Source: Leptidea sinapis | Lineage: Eukaryota > Arthropoda > Insecta > Lepidoptera > Pieridae | Length of the DNA stretch: 64,000 bases | Assembly (NCBI RefSeq): GCF_905404315.1 | Contig: NC_066286.1 | Span: 6,889,501-6,953,500, forward strand | Direction of reading: 5' to 3' | Program-made: the position numbers and the translations under genes | In this document: positions 1 to 11,407 of the stretch, piece after piece | How the letters are laid out: every line of letters begins with the position of its first letter | Numbering within the stretch: the stretch's first letter is position 1 | The notes under the pieces: generated by a model | Told to the model about the DNA's origin: nothing | Seen by the model: only the letters and a program-made list of their open reading frames with translations | Database searches by the model: none

Positions 1-77
1 TTAATTATTACATCGAAGTAAACATAAATTGTTTTACAGTTTTTGATATATTAATAAGCCATTGCTAATTCTTCTTT

Positions 78-345
78 TTAACCGACTTCAAAAAAGGAGG
101 AGGTTCTCAATTCGTCGGTATGTTTTTTTTTATGTTTATTACATCAGAACTTTCGATTGGTTGAACCGATTTTGATAATTCTTTTTTTATTTGAAAGCTG
201 GTGCTTCCCTGGTGGTCCCATTATAATTTGGTTTAAATAAAAATAATTGTAACTAGAATTAGATTAATTAATTAGATTGATTATAAAACGCATTTATTTT
301 ATACTTTTAATGCATATTATATCTATTGTGTCTGAAGTCGGTTAT
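78..345. mobile_element. ACCGACTT-type non-autonomous element (MITE-like)
   Basis: The stretch opens with AACCGACTTCA (80-90) and closes with the reverse complement TGAAGTCGGTT (333-343), each next to a T-rich run, giving 11-bp terminal inverted repeats about 265 bp apart. The motif ACCGACTTCAAAAAAGGAGG is one I know from moths and butterflies. It has no coding capacity. A longer relative (617 bp) lies at 48302-48918 and a body fragment at 41200-41460, so this copy is probably internally deleted. Superfamily is not clear. Confidence 0.6.
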
Positions 346-1499
346 TTTTTTTTCTCTATTCATTTATAAGATACCTATAAAGCCTGTTTTGAATGTACTG
401 TTTCGTTTATGTTGAGTTCTATACTCTCGAAGAACAGTTTTACTCTCAATTAAAGGATATTATTATATAATACAAGGTTACTTAACCTTTCGAAGTCATT
501 GACCTGTGCCATCAGAACGGTAATTTATTGTTTGTATTACTCTTAAGTGTTTTTGTAAATTAATATTGTTGCATTCAACTTGTTTAAACACTTTGATATC
601 CTGTTGTTAATTTTCAAATCTTTGTACATATTTTTTTATTTTTAGAAACTTCTTTTAGTTGTTAATTTGGTTCTGCGATCCAAAAATGAAGTTGTAAGTC
701 GTAAGTTTTAAGTTTGTGTCACAAACGGCCCTGAATTGAATTGAAGAATTCCAATCTTTGAGTATTAGATTAAGGATTGGCCTCTTACGGCCGTTCCCAA
801 CATTCAGTCTATCTCTTACTTGAGATTTTATAACATGTCACAGACGATGACAATTCTCATAATGCCCGCCTATCGGCCTGTAGTAGTGTAAGTGTGTGCG
901 TGGGGCTATGTACTTACATGTTAATCGGCTTGTTTTAGTGCTACACTGTTATGTAAGGTGACACGGAGTCCTTATTTTTTTACTAGTCCGTGACTTTGAA
1001 CAAGTTAATGTGTATGCCATTACTGTTCTTACCTGTGGGTGGGCGACGAAGAGCGAAGAGCGGCTCGAATCGCCGACGATCAAGTCATCTCTAGTTTAGT
1101 TGCGCAACGATGAGGGCATCATCATAATAACAGCATCGAATTTCGGATATCAATCACGTCATAATGCAAAAACTGTTACGCAAGAAACATTTTGCACAAA
1201 CAACCACTTTGTGAAACCATTTGCACTAGTAACGAGTTACAATTTTTGGTACGAAAGCGTCGCTAAATTACGCCGAAAGACAACCTTAGAAACTAAAATA
1301 TCAATTTGACCACAAACAAGCTTGGACAGTGATCACTTACCACACTCATTTGCCTTGTTATTCCATAAAAAATATGATATCTTTTATGCTTAACTGTTAC
1401 AAATTCATGATGTCGTTCGAACCCCTTTCTAACTCCAAGCTATAAAGCATCCACGCCAACTTTTATAACATATTTACAACCTCTTGCGTTGTCCTATGA
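346..1499. other. AT-rich stretch, no gene recognised
   Basis: Apart from a Harbinger-like MITE arm at 785-832 I recognise nothing. A short GC-richer patch (about 1020-1110) with several CG dinucleotides and an open frame of 69 codons at 1100-1309 shows no protein motif. Confidence 0.5.
785..832. repeat. Fragment of a Harbinger-like MITE arm
   Basis: TTACGGCCGTTCCCAACATT followed by CAGTCTATCTC matches the left arm of the complete element at 29045-29366. No matching right arm is found nearby, so this is one surviving end. Confidence 0.5.
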
Positions 1500-1509
1500 T
1501 AACCACAGA

Positions 1510-1990
1510 TCATTCATGGTTATAAATACAGAATAATATGCGTAAACAGATTTTACGAGCCGATATAAAACCGGCCAAGTGCGAGTCTGGCGCAGAAACA
1601 AAATATTCCGTACAGTCTAGCATCTTATATGACCATGTGTTATTCACAAAGATGTAAGACTCACTAAGATTGACATATTTGCCACGCTTGCCGTCTTCGG
1701 CAGCCGACTGCCGAAGCCCAGCCCCAACTGAAGTAAATTGGACATAAGAAGGAGCCAGAGTGTCCAAGCAAGTCGCGTTCCACACCAGCGCCCTTCCCCG
1801 TGTCCAAGCCACCAGGGTCATTTCATCAGGACGCTTACCATCGCGGCGGGAATTACGTTATTTGGCTCTAAAATAGCTGGTATATTAACTTAGCTGGCGT
1901 GACGACTGATACGGCCTGCCGATTTTAGGCAGGATAGCCCACGGGCTATAAGCCCGAGATCATCTACCTGAACGCCACATCTACATTGAT
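1510..1990 (-). pseudogene. Family K coding repeat, degenerate copy 1
   Basis: The minus strand reads PDEMTLVAWTRGRALVWNAT, then LDTLAPSYVQ and KYVNLSESYIFVN, closely matching plus-strand copies at 37246-37680 and 57365-57950. Its upstream part (1880-1990, with a CCACATCAATGTAGATGTGG palindrome in 57 kb orientation) also matches 57365-57470, so homology reaches beyond the open frame. Three dispersed copies make this part of a mobile element's protein rather than a host gene. I do not recognise the parent family with certainty; proteins of this type recur in lepidopteran gene predictions. It is not likely to be functional. Confidence 0.5.
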
Positions 1991-2573
1991 GTGGTTCATT
2001 CAATTTTATACCTGGCCGGAGTGATACGCATATTGACAATGTATTGTCAAGTAGCGTTCCAATTGGCGCAGTAGGGAACGCTTGTACGCATTCATTTTAA
2101 ACAAACTTAAAAATCTCAAGGACTTACAAATCTCGGAGTCCGGTGGCTGGTAGCAGCGCGTCTGCTGGTAACGCGCTGATGTTGTTGTTGGATACGTCTC
2201 TGGAACAAACAATCATCGTCATCAACATATTCACTACCATTAACATCAACAAAAATATTACTTGTAATTATACTTGCGATCTAAATGCTATTTTAAAGTG
2301 AAACTATTATCACATCACATGTCGCATTACATTCGGCGCCGAAGAACAGCAGCCAATTGTAATGCATTGCATAGTAGTATCATTAATTTCAACTACTGCC
2401 TTCAAGTCAGTTTGGCCGCGCCGTCTAATGCGACATATTTAAGTTCTGGTTCCCGAGAGAGAGAGAGCAGGTTCGAACCCCACACGACCAAGGCTTTTTA
2501 TTCGATTATATTATAATTTATCGAATAATTGTTGTTGTGACTGTTTTATTTTTTCTTTCGATTACTATGCTAA
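1991..2573. other. No gene recognised
   Basis: The stretch holds a short GA run (2456-2467) followed by a GGTTCGAACCCC sequence that resembles a tRNA B box but has no tRNA around it. Otherwise I see nothing identifiable. Confidence 0.4.
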
Positions 2574-2575
2574 TA

Positions 2576-2611
2576 CACTGGCCTGCAAAAGTAAGTATCA
2601 CACTTTTCAAA
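2576..2611 (+). repeat. Left terminal inverted repeat of the Tc1 element
   Basis: Pairs with 4458-4493; the shared core AAAAGTAAGTATCACACTTT is identical in both arms. Confidence 0.9.
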
Positions 2612-3132
2612 TTAATTTTTTTTCTTATCTATAGGTAGGTAGCTAGAAGGTAGAGATTTAAGATTAAAAACGTTTTGTTGCAAAATTTATAGGCTTTAAT
2701 TCTTAGAAACTAAAATTATACATTAGTAACTTTTTTAACTTCAAAAAGATAAAACAATGAAAATAGACATTATTAGTTTAGTGTAAAAAAATTCAACTAA
2801 AATGTATTACATGTTATTTAATTTTTAATAACTGGTATTGCCTCCTCGAGTTCTGTGTTCAGGTTGGCATACTGAACACTAGGTTTCGGAGCTGATGTTG
2901 GGGAATATTCTCCCATTCTTCTACCAGGGCCTGCTTTAGTGACCTGAGAGTAGTAGGTGGTGGTCTGCGATTTCTGACTAGCCTCCCAAGCTCACCCCAG
3001 GCGTGTTCAATCGAGTCGAGATCAGGACTTCTTGATGGCCAAGTCATCACGCTGATACCGACCTCCTGAATATATTCTTGTACGATATGAGCCTTGTGTG
3101 GCCCGGCATTATCATGCATCAGCATCGATCCA

Positions 3133-3165
3133 TATTTAGCAAATATGGGTGATATTTGCTAAATA
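3133..3165. repeat. Perfect 14-bp inverted repeat inside the transposase
   Basis: TATTTAGCAAATAT (3133-3146) and its exact reverse complement (3152-3165) are separated by 5 bases. The transposase frameshift falls in or next to this hairpin. Confidence 0.85.
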
Positions 3166-3800
3166 CGGCCCTGCATACTCATTGAGAATCTCTTGAGCAT
3201 ATCTTTGCCCAGTGAAGGTGCCATTTTCTATGGCTACTAGCTCTGTGCGACCATCTGAAGATTTGCCAGCCCATACATGTACACTGCCTCCACCGTATTG
3301 GACTCTTTCTGAGATGCAGGCTTGAAGGTATCGCTCACCAGGTCGCCTGTAAACACTTCGCCTTCCATCAGAAGTGTAAAGGGAGAATCGAGACTCATCT
3401 GCAAACAAAATTCTTGACCATTCTTCTTCATCCCACTGCATGTTTTCACGGGCGTATCGCAGTCTCGCTACTCGATGCTGTCTCTCGAGTTTTGGGCTAC
3501 TCGCTCGTCTTCGGGGTTTCAAATTTGCTTCAGATAGTCTTCTTCTCACTGTACTGTCACTAATGTAGTCCCTCCGGGACTGAAGTCGCTGTTGCTGGAC
3601 TTCACCTGCATTTTGGTGACGATTTCTTAGCACAGTGGAAATAATATAACGATCTTCTCGGGCACTGGTACACCTGGGTCTGCCATTAAAAGGTCTCCTC
3701 AGATGGTGTCCAGTCTCTTCGTGCCTTCGCTTTACCTTCTGGACCGTTCGTACCGTCACACCCACCATTCTTGCAGTGCGACGCATACTGATGCCTAGTT

Positions 3801-4129
3801 TTTTTTTTATTTTTTTTTTTATGGACTAGGAGGACAAACGAGCGTACGGGTCACCTGGTGTTAAGTGATTACCGCCGCCCACACTCTCCTGCAACACCTG
3901 AGGAATCACAAGAGCGTTGCCGGCCTTTAAGAAAGGTGTACGCGCTTTTCTTGAAGGTACCCATGTCGTATCGTCCCGGAAACACCGCACAAAGAAGCTC
4001 ATTCCACAGCTTCATGGTACGAGGAAGAAAGCTCCTTGAAAACCGCACTGTGGAGGACCGCCACACATCCAGATGGTGGGGATGATATCGTAACTTGTGG
4101 CGTGTCGTGCGAAGGTGAAAATTTATCGT
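3801..4129 (-). mobile_element. LINE 3' end (family B) nested in the Tc1 gene
   Basis: The insert ends in an A-rich tail on the minus strand (T-rich at 3799-3821) and is flanked by CTAGTT at 3795-3800 and 4130-4135, a 6-bp target duplication. Its minus strand encodes the C-terminal tail of a LINE reverse transcriptase (VRFSRSFLPRTMKLWNEL, FPGRYDMGTFKKSAYTFLKG, SCDSSGVAGECGRR), in the style of Jockey/CR1-type lepidopteran LINEs. It is therefore a 5'-truncated retrotransposition product inserted after the Tc1 element. Further copies of this tail are at 11408-11625, 25199-25640 and, more distantly, 54725-54990. Confidence 0.88.
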
Positions 4130-4457
4130 CTAGTTCCAGAAAAGCCATGATATTAGCACATTCTTCAACTGAAAGAGGCATGATAAATAAATGTTATGTG
4201 CTTTTTAGCATAAATTTTTAAAACAAGACCCATCGATCTTGAAAAAAATTTAAAACACAAAGAAAAATGTGAATGGTAAAATTGTGATTCGGAAACGTCC
4301 ACTTTGAAAAAGGAATGGTTTTGTTATTGAAGTTTTTTTTCAGCCAATTCTTAGAGGAAGGTTACCGACTATAAAGTTTTTATGTACAAAATCAAATTCT
4401 CTTTGAAGTCCTTTTTATTTCGAAAGTATATCTTGTGAACTTAAAACGTTATCCCAA

Positions 4458-4493
4458 TTTTAAAAGTGTGATACTTACTTTTGAAGGCTAGTG
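4458..4493 (-). repeat. Right terminal inverted repeat of the Tc1 element
   Basis: Reverse complement of 2576-2611 with about two differences in the outer 32 bases; followed by TA. Confidence 0.9.
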
Positions 4494-4495
4494 TA

Positions 4496-5600
4496 TTAAC
4501 ATGTTTGTTATGTTAAGTGTAACCAAGAATAAGACTCAATTTTTTTTATGAAGAAAGCATTTAAAAATGAGAATTCGTATAATATCCAAACAACGTCACG
4601 CTTGCCAACCTTACTCCAAATTCTTTGGTACATTATACTATAGTTATATTTGGTACAAAAATAGACTTGACCTAAGCTACCATATTTACTCAAAAAAGGG
4701 AATGAGCGGGTTTAAATAAGGGATGAAAGTCTGCATGGGAATTCTTCATTTTTTGAGATAAAACCATGAACTTTGTATTTTAGGCACTTGATAAGAAGTA
4801 ATTTATAAACATTTTTGATATCCGCTTTATCATAGAACACCGCCAGCAGCGAAAAAAGAAAAGTTTGTATGCGTATTATATGAAAAGTATCCTAAATAAA
4901 TTAAAAAAGGATTCCCAAAATAAGTATTCCACACGGACGTAGTCGCAGATAAAAGCTACTAAGTACTTTTATATTTCACACAAAATATAAAAAATGAACC
5001 TAAGTGCTACGATTTACCTACTAACATGATTTCCGAACTAATTTCGTACCTCAATAAATTACATTCTAATGATGGATATATACCGAGAAATATAAAAAGA
5101 TCTGCTAAACGTGGCACAATTTGTGTGGGTGCTAAGTGTTTATAGCTTTTTGTCGGTCTAATAAACGGTACTGTCAATTAAACGTATAAATGATTTATCG
5201 GAATGATTTATTAGATACAATCGTTGAGTTCATTGATCGAATTGTATCGCTGATTCTGTATTTTTTTACATTTTTTTAACGTGGTACATAGAATAAAAAT
5301 ACAGTCACAAACACATACGGTGTAATTACAAAAAGGTTCAACACGTGTTGAACACTTGTTTTAAATAAGTTCTATTACAAATCCGTGTCTTTCTGTTGTT
5401 TAGCGTCAATCTTTATACGTCGCTTAAATAGTTAGACTTATCTGTGTACATCAGCCGCTTAATTACAAAAACACTAAAAAATAAAATAATAACTCTCCGA
5501 TCATTTATACGTCTAGATAAACTGTGATAGCTGTGAAAACGTCGAAAAAATTGAGGTAAAGAGTTAATCTCTATTTTGTAGGTCAGGTATAGCTCCAGGT
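4496..5600. other. AT-rich stretch, nothing recognised
   Basis: No coding motif, inverted terminus or copy of another repeat in this window was noticed on either strand. Confidence 0.4.
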
Positions 5601-5604
5601 ATAG

Positions 5605-5666
5605 AGCTCTAGGTAACTAGCTGTATATAGCTCTAGGTATCTAGCTGTATATAGATCTAGGTATCC
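5605..5666. repeat. 24-bp tandem repeat, about 2.6 copies
   Basis: AGCTCTAGGTAACTAGCTGT plus ATAT (5605-5628) repeats with one change at 5629-5652 and partly at 5653-5666. Confidence 0.85.
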
Positions 5667-5692
5667 ATTATCAGTAGAAAACGCAAACTCAA

Positions 5693-5783
5693 AGGTTATC
5701 CGATAGCCGTCATCTGTCAATCTATCAATGCAACTGCACGTTTCATACAATCGCTTTTTTCTGAGAGAGTTTCGCTTGACTGG
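5693..5783 (-). repeat. Repeat E, short copy 1
   Basis: The minus strand reads CGAAACTCTCTCAGAAAAAA, then GCGATTGTATGAAACGTGCA and GATTGACAGATGACGGCTAT, matching plus-strand copies at 10379-10535, 24382-25120 and 60705-60966. No protein is encoded and the class is unknown. Confidence 0.7.
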
Positions 5784-6029
5784 CCACTTTGGGTTTTGGT
5801 TCAGTTACAGAAAGGCATTCAGTTACAAAAAATACCGAATCCAAATAAGAAGTTAACTGAATTTTTGTCTGTATCTATGTCCGGGTAAAACACAAAAAGT
5901 ATTGAGTAGATTTATTTCAAATTTTGCATGAATACTAACAATACTTCACGGTCAACACAATATAACAATATTATCATGCAGACATAGTATACAAATTAAA
6001 GTAGCCAAAATGAGCGAAAATTATGATGA

Positions 6030-6150
6030 ACCAATGAACAATGTGGCACTCGAAACCGCGACCTCTCGGGTTACGTCCGAGCGCTCTTAAATTTTGGTAA
6101 CAAATTTAATTTGTATTATTAATCCCAGAAGTGAGGATTAACACTTTAAA
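6030..6150 (-). mobile_element. tRNA-derived SINE fragment with tail on the opposite side
   Basis: The minus strand of 6048-6092 reads AAGAGCGCTCGGACG and then a B-box-like GCGGTTTCGAGTGCC, matching the tRNA-like heads at 46293-46735. The tail motif AATCCCAGAAGTGAGGATTA (6120-6139) lies in plus orientation, whereas in the 46-kb copies it runs in the same direction as the head. The order is thus partly inverted, as in the SINE at 35979-36250. Confidence 0.55.
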
Positions 6151-7066
6151 AATAACAAATTGTGGAGATATACGGTGTTATTAGAATCAAAAAATAATTA
6201 TAACATGCCTTAGATACATGTTTTGTTAAACAGTGTCTAACTTTTTTTAAAACAAGTTTTCAACACATGTTTAACTTTTTGTAATATCACTGATAATTTT
6301 TTTCCTGTTCATAGCGTCCACGCAGACAGCGTCACGGACAGCAGTTAGTATGAAATAAATGCGATTCCCTTTTACGTCCCATCCCATTTCATCGAAAAAG
6401 TCAGATTATTTGCGGGTACTCAATACAAACTACTCAAGAATATCGTTGTTTTTGACACAAATTAGAATTCGACCTAATATCGAATTCGAATAAGTTATGT
6501 TCTCTATCTTCTGTATATAATATCTCCGAGGTTAAGTGAAATGATCATGTGACCAATTCGAAAACCATTTGAAAACTAAATAACGCCAAAAATGTTAATT
6601 AAAAAAGGAAAACATTTAACGCTGCAAACATATTATACAATTAAATTTTACCGCCAAAACTCATTCAATCCACAAACTGCCACTAAATCTCGCAGGGGTG
6701 GGGTGGCAATAAAAATGCATTCATGCCGGAATTGGCAATTTGCCAAAACGCATGTGTAAATGGCTTCAATGAGAGGAGTATTATATTGAGAAACGGTAAT
6801 GTGTCGTGTCGGTGTGTCCGGTATTGAGTGCTCTCGAGATGTTTATGATGTGATTTGTTTGCGGACATTACAAGAGAGAGGGTCACTTTAATGTTCTTCC
6901 GTTTATTATTAGTATTGCAGCTTCGTGTGATCCGTTTTATCCGTTAACTGATTATTGTTGGTACGTAATGTAATGAAAGCTAATTACGCAGTCAACGAGA
7001 AATTCTAATAGATTTTGGATATTTTTTTTTTATTTTTTTATTTTGGAATATGGTTACCATGTGCGT
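6151..7066. other. No gene recognised
   Basis: AT-rich sequence. I found no coding motif or repeat terminus. Confidence 0.4.
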
Positions 7067-7067
7067 C

Positions 7068-7165
7068 ACTGCTTGCTCGTGAGTCCCGACGGCTGGCTTA
7101 CTCTGTAGAGGCCACCACACGTACTTACGATTTCGATGCCTATACGGGGAGTGAGACAGGCCTGG
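7068..7165. repeat. Repeat F, copy 1
   Basis: CGTGAGTCCCGACGGCTGGC, then GATTTCGATGCCTATACGGG and GAGTGAGACAGGC match 49637-49722 (ACGTGAGTCCCTACTGGGTG and so on). Two dispersed copies; class not known. Confidence 0.6.
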
Positions 7166-8364
7166 CCAAACTTAGATTTTGAATATAATTTCGACTGATT
7201 CGGACCGGTAGATTTTGAGAAATACCAAAAAATCTACGATTTTTTTTAAATGTGTTTTTTTTGATTGAATGGTTTGAAAACTTTGCAACGTCTTTAGCTT
7301 GAAAAACCATCCGGTCAAAATCTATTATTTGGTTCGAGAGATATCGTGAACGAAAGAAAACTCCCAAATTACTCCGAAATTCCAAGTTCGATCAATTCAA
7401 ACTTAAACATCCTTTAAGCTAAACAAATGCGTCGAATGCCAACCGCGTTAAAATCGGTTCATCCATTCAAAAGTTATTGCAATTTGAAATTTCAAAAATA
7501 TTGTTTTATTATATTCATCAGACAGCTCGAAAAGCTCAAAAGCTTAAAAAGTCATCTTTTTTTCATCTAAAAAAAAAGCTCTCTCCCGCATTGCGGGAAG
7601 TTGCACGGATAGACTTTAGAAATCAAATCGGCAATTTTTGTTACATAGCTTAAAATAATCTCTATGTCTCTAAATCTTTTGTACATGCAACTGGCATTGA
7701 TATTTTTATCGTTTATTTTTATAATTGTACGTGAATATTGTTGGTTTGTCAAATAAAGAAAAATTAAATAAATAAATGAACGATGAATCGGTTGGTCAAG
7801 AACACAAACGCGCTGATATAACAATGAAAGAACAAAAGCAACTGAACCTGAACCTATAGACGTACATTAGTTGACAGTGGACTTTTATATGTTAATACGA
7901 CCTGATGACGTAATAACATGGCGGCTACTGATGCTCCGTAGTCCTACCATTTTGGACCAACCATCCGCAATGTGGACAATTTTTCAATTGATAAAATATT
8001 TTCTTCTCAAGAAACAATATAAAATGCTAATAAGTCTCCAGAGTACTATCGCAAAGGGGCCTTCCCTTAAGGTAGCAGAAATGAGGAGGTTAACAAGTTA
8101 TTTAAATTTTACCTTAGTTAAAATGTTTGAATATTTAGTACATAACGTCAATTTCATACTATGACATGCTTGACTTTAGTTCCCCTAGCATGGGCACTGG
8201 ATTCTAATTCCAATTTGTCCTGAGCATCTCTCTTGATTGACTTCAGGTGTTGTCGATGTTTTTCGCTCCGTCAATGACAGTCGGCCGTTTTGATTAAAGG
8301 ATTTAATTGAGGGTTTCAGTCTAGGGCTTGATTCCATATATGGTTAGAATTCTTTCGGAGTGAG
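7166..8364. other. No gene recognised
   Basis: The stretch reads like old repeat sequence (for example AAATCGGTTCATCCATTCAA at about 7451) but has no second copy here that I could pin down. The open frames at 7567-7824 and 7871-8164 have no recognisable motif and AT-driven composition. Confidence 0.4.
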
Positions 8365-8669
8365 TTTTTTTAATGAAAATAAGGTATGAGATGAGCAGGA
8401 TGTTCAGCTGATAGTAATTGATACGCCCTACCCATTACAATGCAATGCCGCTCAGGATTCTTGAAGAACCAAAAAATCGGCATTACAATAATTGGGCTCG
8501 TCCCCTTGAGACATAAGATGTTGTCTCATTTGCACAGTAATTTCAGTAGCTACGGCGTCCTTCGGACCGAAACACTGTAATGTTTACACATTACTGCTTC
8601 ACGGCTGAAAAAGGCACCGTTGTGGTACCCATAATCTAGCCGGCTTCCTGTGCAAAGGAGCCTCCCACT
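8365..8669 (-). mobile_element. Family A SINE-like element
   Basis: A full-length copy of the commonest repeat in the window. On its own strand it starts GTGGGAGGCTCC, has CCGGCTAGATTATGGGTACC nearby, and ends ATTTTCATTAAAAAA. Many copies carry a GCCGCTCAGAATT and AATCCTGAGCGGC pair that can form a hairpin; here that arm is partly lost. Confidence 0.8.
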
Positions 8670-9339
8670 TTTAAAGTGAGTGGCCTATCCAGGTCCATTT
8701 ACAGCGTTTAATCTGTTGCTCGACCGGGATTTTATGCAGAACAGTTTGAGCTTAACCGTGAAATGAAATTTATTAATTTGTATGAATCGTGTCAGTTTCC
8801 GTTTGCCATACGGTATATACGGTACGTAAGCTTGCTCGTATTTTTTTAAAGTAATACTCTAACCTCTTTAAAATATTTTGATAGAAAAATATCTGGTGTT
8901 AGTTATGCAAAATATTCTTAACACTTTTAAACTTTATTAAGTGCTAAGATGATATTACAATATAATTTATCACGGGGAAGGGTAACGAGGATTAATTTCC
9001 CGGCTCGGAGGCTAGGAGGATCACGAGCCTGCGGCAAGGTCGTTGGCCCTCCTACTTTATCTGCGGCCTACGCCCGAGATTCATTGAGCTTCTGTCTTAC
9101 ACAAGAATAGCGCGATTTACTAATTGTCTTTGTCTGATCGTCTCATCTTATACACATGTATATCAATATACATAATAAGCGTTTCTGGACTATACATTCA
9201 ATATTTATTTAAAAAAAACGTGTTTGTCTCGGGACACCCAACAGAAGTGGTAGCTTAAACTAATCCAAGTTAAACTATTTAATATTGAAATTGTTTAACT
9301 TGAGAATTACTTAAATTTTATGTATATTTATATAATAAC
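8670..9339. other. No gene; GC-richer patch at 8975-9100
   Basis: The patch (CCCGGCTCGGAGGCTAGGAG, CTGCGGCCTACGCCCGAGAT) contrasts with the AT-rich surroundings but has no open frame of note. It may be a remnant of an unplaced repeat. Confidence 0.35.
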
Positions 9340-9750
9340 TAACTGACCCGGCAGACTTCGTACTGCCTCAATCGATAAATAAAAAACCTAAACTTTTGTA
9401 TAAAATAAACTTAAAAACAAACAAAAGTAATCCTTTTTTTAAGTGTTATTACCCGTGTTTTAAGGAAGTTTAAGTACTTTTTACCTCCTGAAAAAGTTAG
9501 GAAGACATAAAAAAAACTAATTAGTTATTCATTTTAAACTTTTATTTCTGAACGACGGGGGCCACATCAAAGGAAAATCAAATTTATTGTTTTTATTTAA
9601 TTCCGAGTATTTTCATATTTATTCGACATTTAAACCTTCTCTGGACTTCCACGAATAATTCAAAACCAAAATTAACCAAATCGGTCCAGTCGTTCTCGAG
9701 TTTTAGCGAGACTAACGAACAGCAATTCATTTTTATATGTATATAACATA
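9340..9750 (+). repeat. Repeat G (ACTGACCCGGCAGACTTCG type), copy 1
   Basis: Begins TAACTGACCCGGCAGAC and ends near ACGAACAGCAATTCATTTTT with a TATA-rich run; AACCAAATCGGTCCAGTCGT lies near the end. The same ends occur at 17830-18540, and the same start at 28447, 43650 and 51737. It is common in moths and butterflies; I cannot assign its class from sequence alone. Confidence 0.7.
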
Positions 9751-10378
9751 TAAGTAAGGTTTATTTATTAATAAATCATATTATATTGATATAAAATATA
9801 TTTTATTCTTAGTTACAATTCTTAGTACACATTAAAATTTTGTCTATGTACATTATTAGTTTTATTATTTAATCCTATATAAGTAAAAATTGGCATATGG
9901 TATATTGTATCATGCGTTGGTATCATCATCTAAATACAAGCAAAGACGGCTTTGACAATTAATAATTGAATATTAACGAATATGGCTGTATGGGATTGAA
10001 CGCTTTGCCTGTCATAATATTGGACAAAGAAACCAAAAAAAAATAATGAATGTCGAAATTATGCCAGAATATTTCTGAAAACTTTTATTTATTACCTTTA
10101 CTTATGACAGTAGTAGTAATAAATAAACAAATACATTAAATTATAACGGTTAAAATTTGTTTTAATTGATTTTTCCTGAAGGAATTTTTCGTGTTACGTA
10201 ACGGAGCGGTTTATCTTAACCCTCCCATAAGAAGTTATCACTTCAAAAACATTTTATGCTCGTTGTAGTTATGTAAGCAAGGTTAACAAAATAATTGTTA
10301 GAATTTTTGTAATAGCGCGTTAATTTCAGAATCAGCTAAACCTGTTTTTACGGTTGAATTGAGCTCCCTTTGAGTAAC
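9751..10378. other. No gene recognised
   Basis: AT-rich intergenic or intronic sequence without a visible motif. Confidence 0.4.
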
Positions 10379-10535
10379 AACCCAGCCTAACGAAACTCTC
10401 TGGGAAAAAAGCGATTCACTCGATTGTATGAAACGTGCAGTCATTGATAGATTGACAGATGACGGCAATAATCTTGTAAAAAACGGAGATAGCCACAATC
10501 CACTACGTTTTAACAATTTTTTGCCGAGTTGTTGA
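10379..10535 (+). repeat. Repeat E, copy 2
   Basis: CGAAACTCTCTGGG, GCGATTCACTCGATTGTATG and TGATAGATTGACAGATGACG match the other E copies. The uninterrupted CACTCGATTGTATG here is the closest thing to an empty site for the insertion seen at 24424-24850. Confidence 0.75.
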
Positions 10536-10654
10536 ATTATGCTTGAGGGAGACAATTACTGGTCTATGTGTCAAGCTCGTATTGGGCGCTATTTATGGTG
10601 GTTGGATGATCCTGTCACCAGAAACTCTGTTTTATGTTGATAAAATTAGAGATA

Positions 10655-10822
10655 CATCATCATCATCAGCCGGAAGACGTCCACTGCTGGACAAAGGCCT
10701 CCCCCAAAGATTTCCACGACGATCAGTCCTGCGCTGCCCTCATCCAACGTATTCCGACGATCTTGAACAGATCGTCGATCAATCTGTTGGGGGGACTACC
10801 AATACTGCGTCTTCCGTTACAT
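10655..10822 (-). mobile_element. RTE-type LINE 3' end
   Basis: Starts with CATCATCATCATCAG, the reverse complement of the TGATGATGATG tail typical of RTE LINEs, followed by CGGAAGACGTCCACTGCTGG. The minus strand corresponds to the reverse transcriptase C-terminus and 3' end also present at 60036-60478. It stops at about 10822 because the copy is 5'-truncated. Confidence 0.8.
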
Positions 10823-11407
10823 AAAGTACTTCCGGTAAAGATACATAATTATTATTAATAGTTTTTGAAGTGAAAACTTCTTAAACTATTAATAATAATT
10901 AGCGGCGTAGAGCACTTTTCTTGGGATTTATATAAAAAGTAAACTCGCGTCAGGAAACGTGACCTGATCGAAAATTCGTAAAACAGTCGTTGTAATTATG
11001 GGTGAAATATTTATACTTCTAACTAATTATAGTTCGGCTATTTCAACTTTATGATCATACGTGATTGCGAAGCCAAAACACCGCGAGGTCTAGCTTGGGA
11101 AATGACATAGGCTACATTTTATCCGGGAAAAAATCATGGTTCCTATACCATACTATACCAATTATAGTAGGTTTAGTTTGCCAAAGCAATCTTCCTAAGT
11201 AAGATTCATTTAATTTAATGGAAACGGGAGTGAAAACGGGAAACGGAATTGGAATATGACATGAGCTGATAATCTATTTCCAAACTCGCATATTATTTTT
11301 AAAAACCTTTTATCTACGAGGACGAAGTCGCGGGCATCAGCTAGTTCCAATTGCAATAATATTTATTTCTTAACCGATTAAAATTAATGCACGATACATC
11401 AGTGGAA
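10823..11407. other. No gene; 31-base inverted repeat at its start
   Basis: TAATTATTATTAATAG (10845-10861) and CTATTAATAATAATTA (10886-10901) are inverted copies around about 25 bases, an AT-rich hairpin. The rest shows nothing I recognise. Confidence 0.4.

Larger units (their letters stand above)
2859..4181 (-). pseudogene. Tc1 transposase, split and frameshifted
   Basis: A Tc1-type DD34E transposase, the enzyme that excises and reinserts the element at TA sites. The start is ATG at 4181 (MPLSVEECANIMAFLEL), after which a LINE fragment interrupts the frame. It resumes at 3794 with GISMRRTARMVGVTVRTVQ, the helix-turn-helix DNA-binding part. Removing the insert and one 6-bp duplication leaves the frame intact. 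The catalytic residues are visible: D in LFADESRFSL, D in MHDNAGPHKA, and E in SIEHAWGELG, with 34 residues between the last two. A one-base loss near 3137-3150 turns the reading into THIC-stop; the next frame continues from AKYGSMLMHDN to the end at 2859. Everything else fits a full-length transposase, so this is a fairly recent pseudogene. Confidence 0.92.
2576..4493 (-). mobile_element. Tc1-family DNA transposon, complete ends, inactive
   Basis: Terminal inverted repeats begin CACTGGCCTGCAAAAG on the left and, read inward from the right, CACTAGCCTTCAAAAG; about 30 of the first 32 bases agree. A TA dinucleotide flanks each end (2574-2575, 4494-4495), the target duplication of Tc1/mariner elements. 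The interior carries a minus-strand Tc1 transposase, interrupted by a LINE 3' fragment at 3801-4129. Without that insert the element would be about 1.6 kb, normal for Tc1. The transposase has a frameshift too, so the copy is not autonomous. Confidence 0.93.

Noticed and set aside
10543..10858. Two overlapping plus-strand frames of 74 and 93 codons
   Set aside because: They are the reverse strand of an RTE 3' end.
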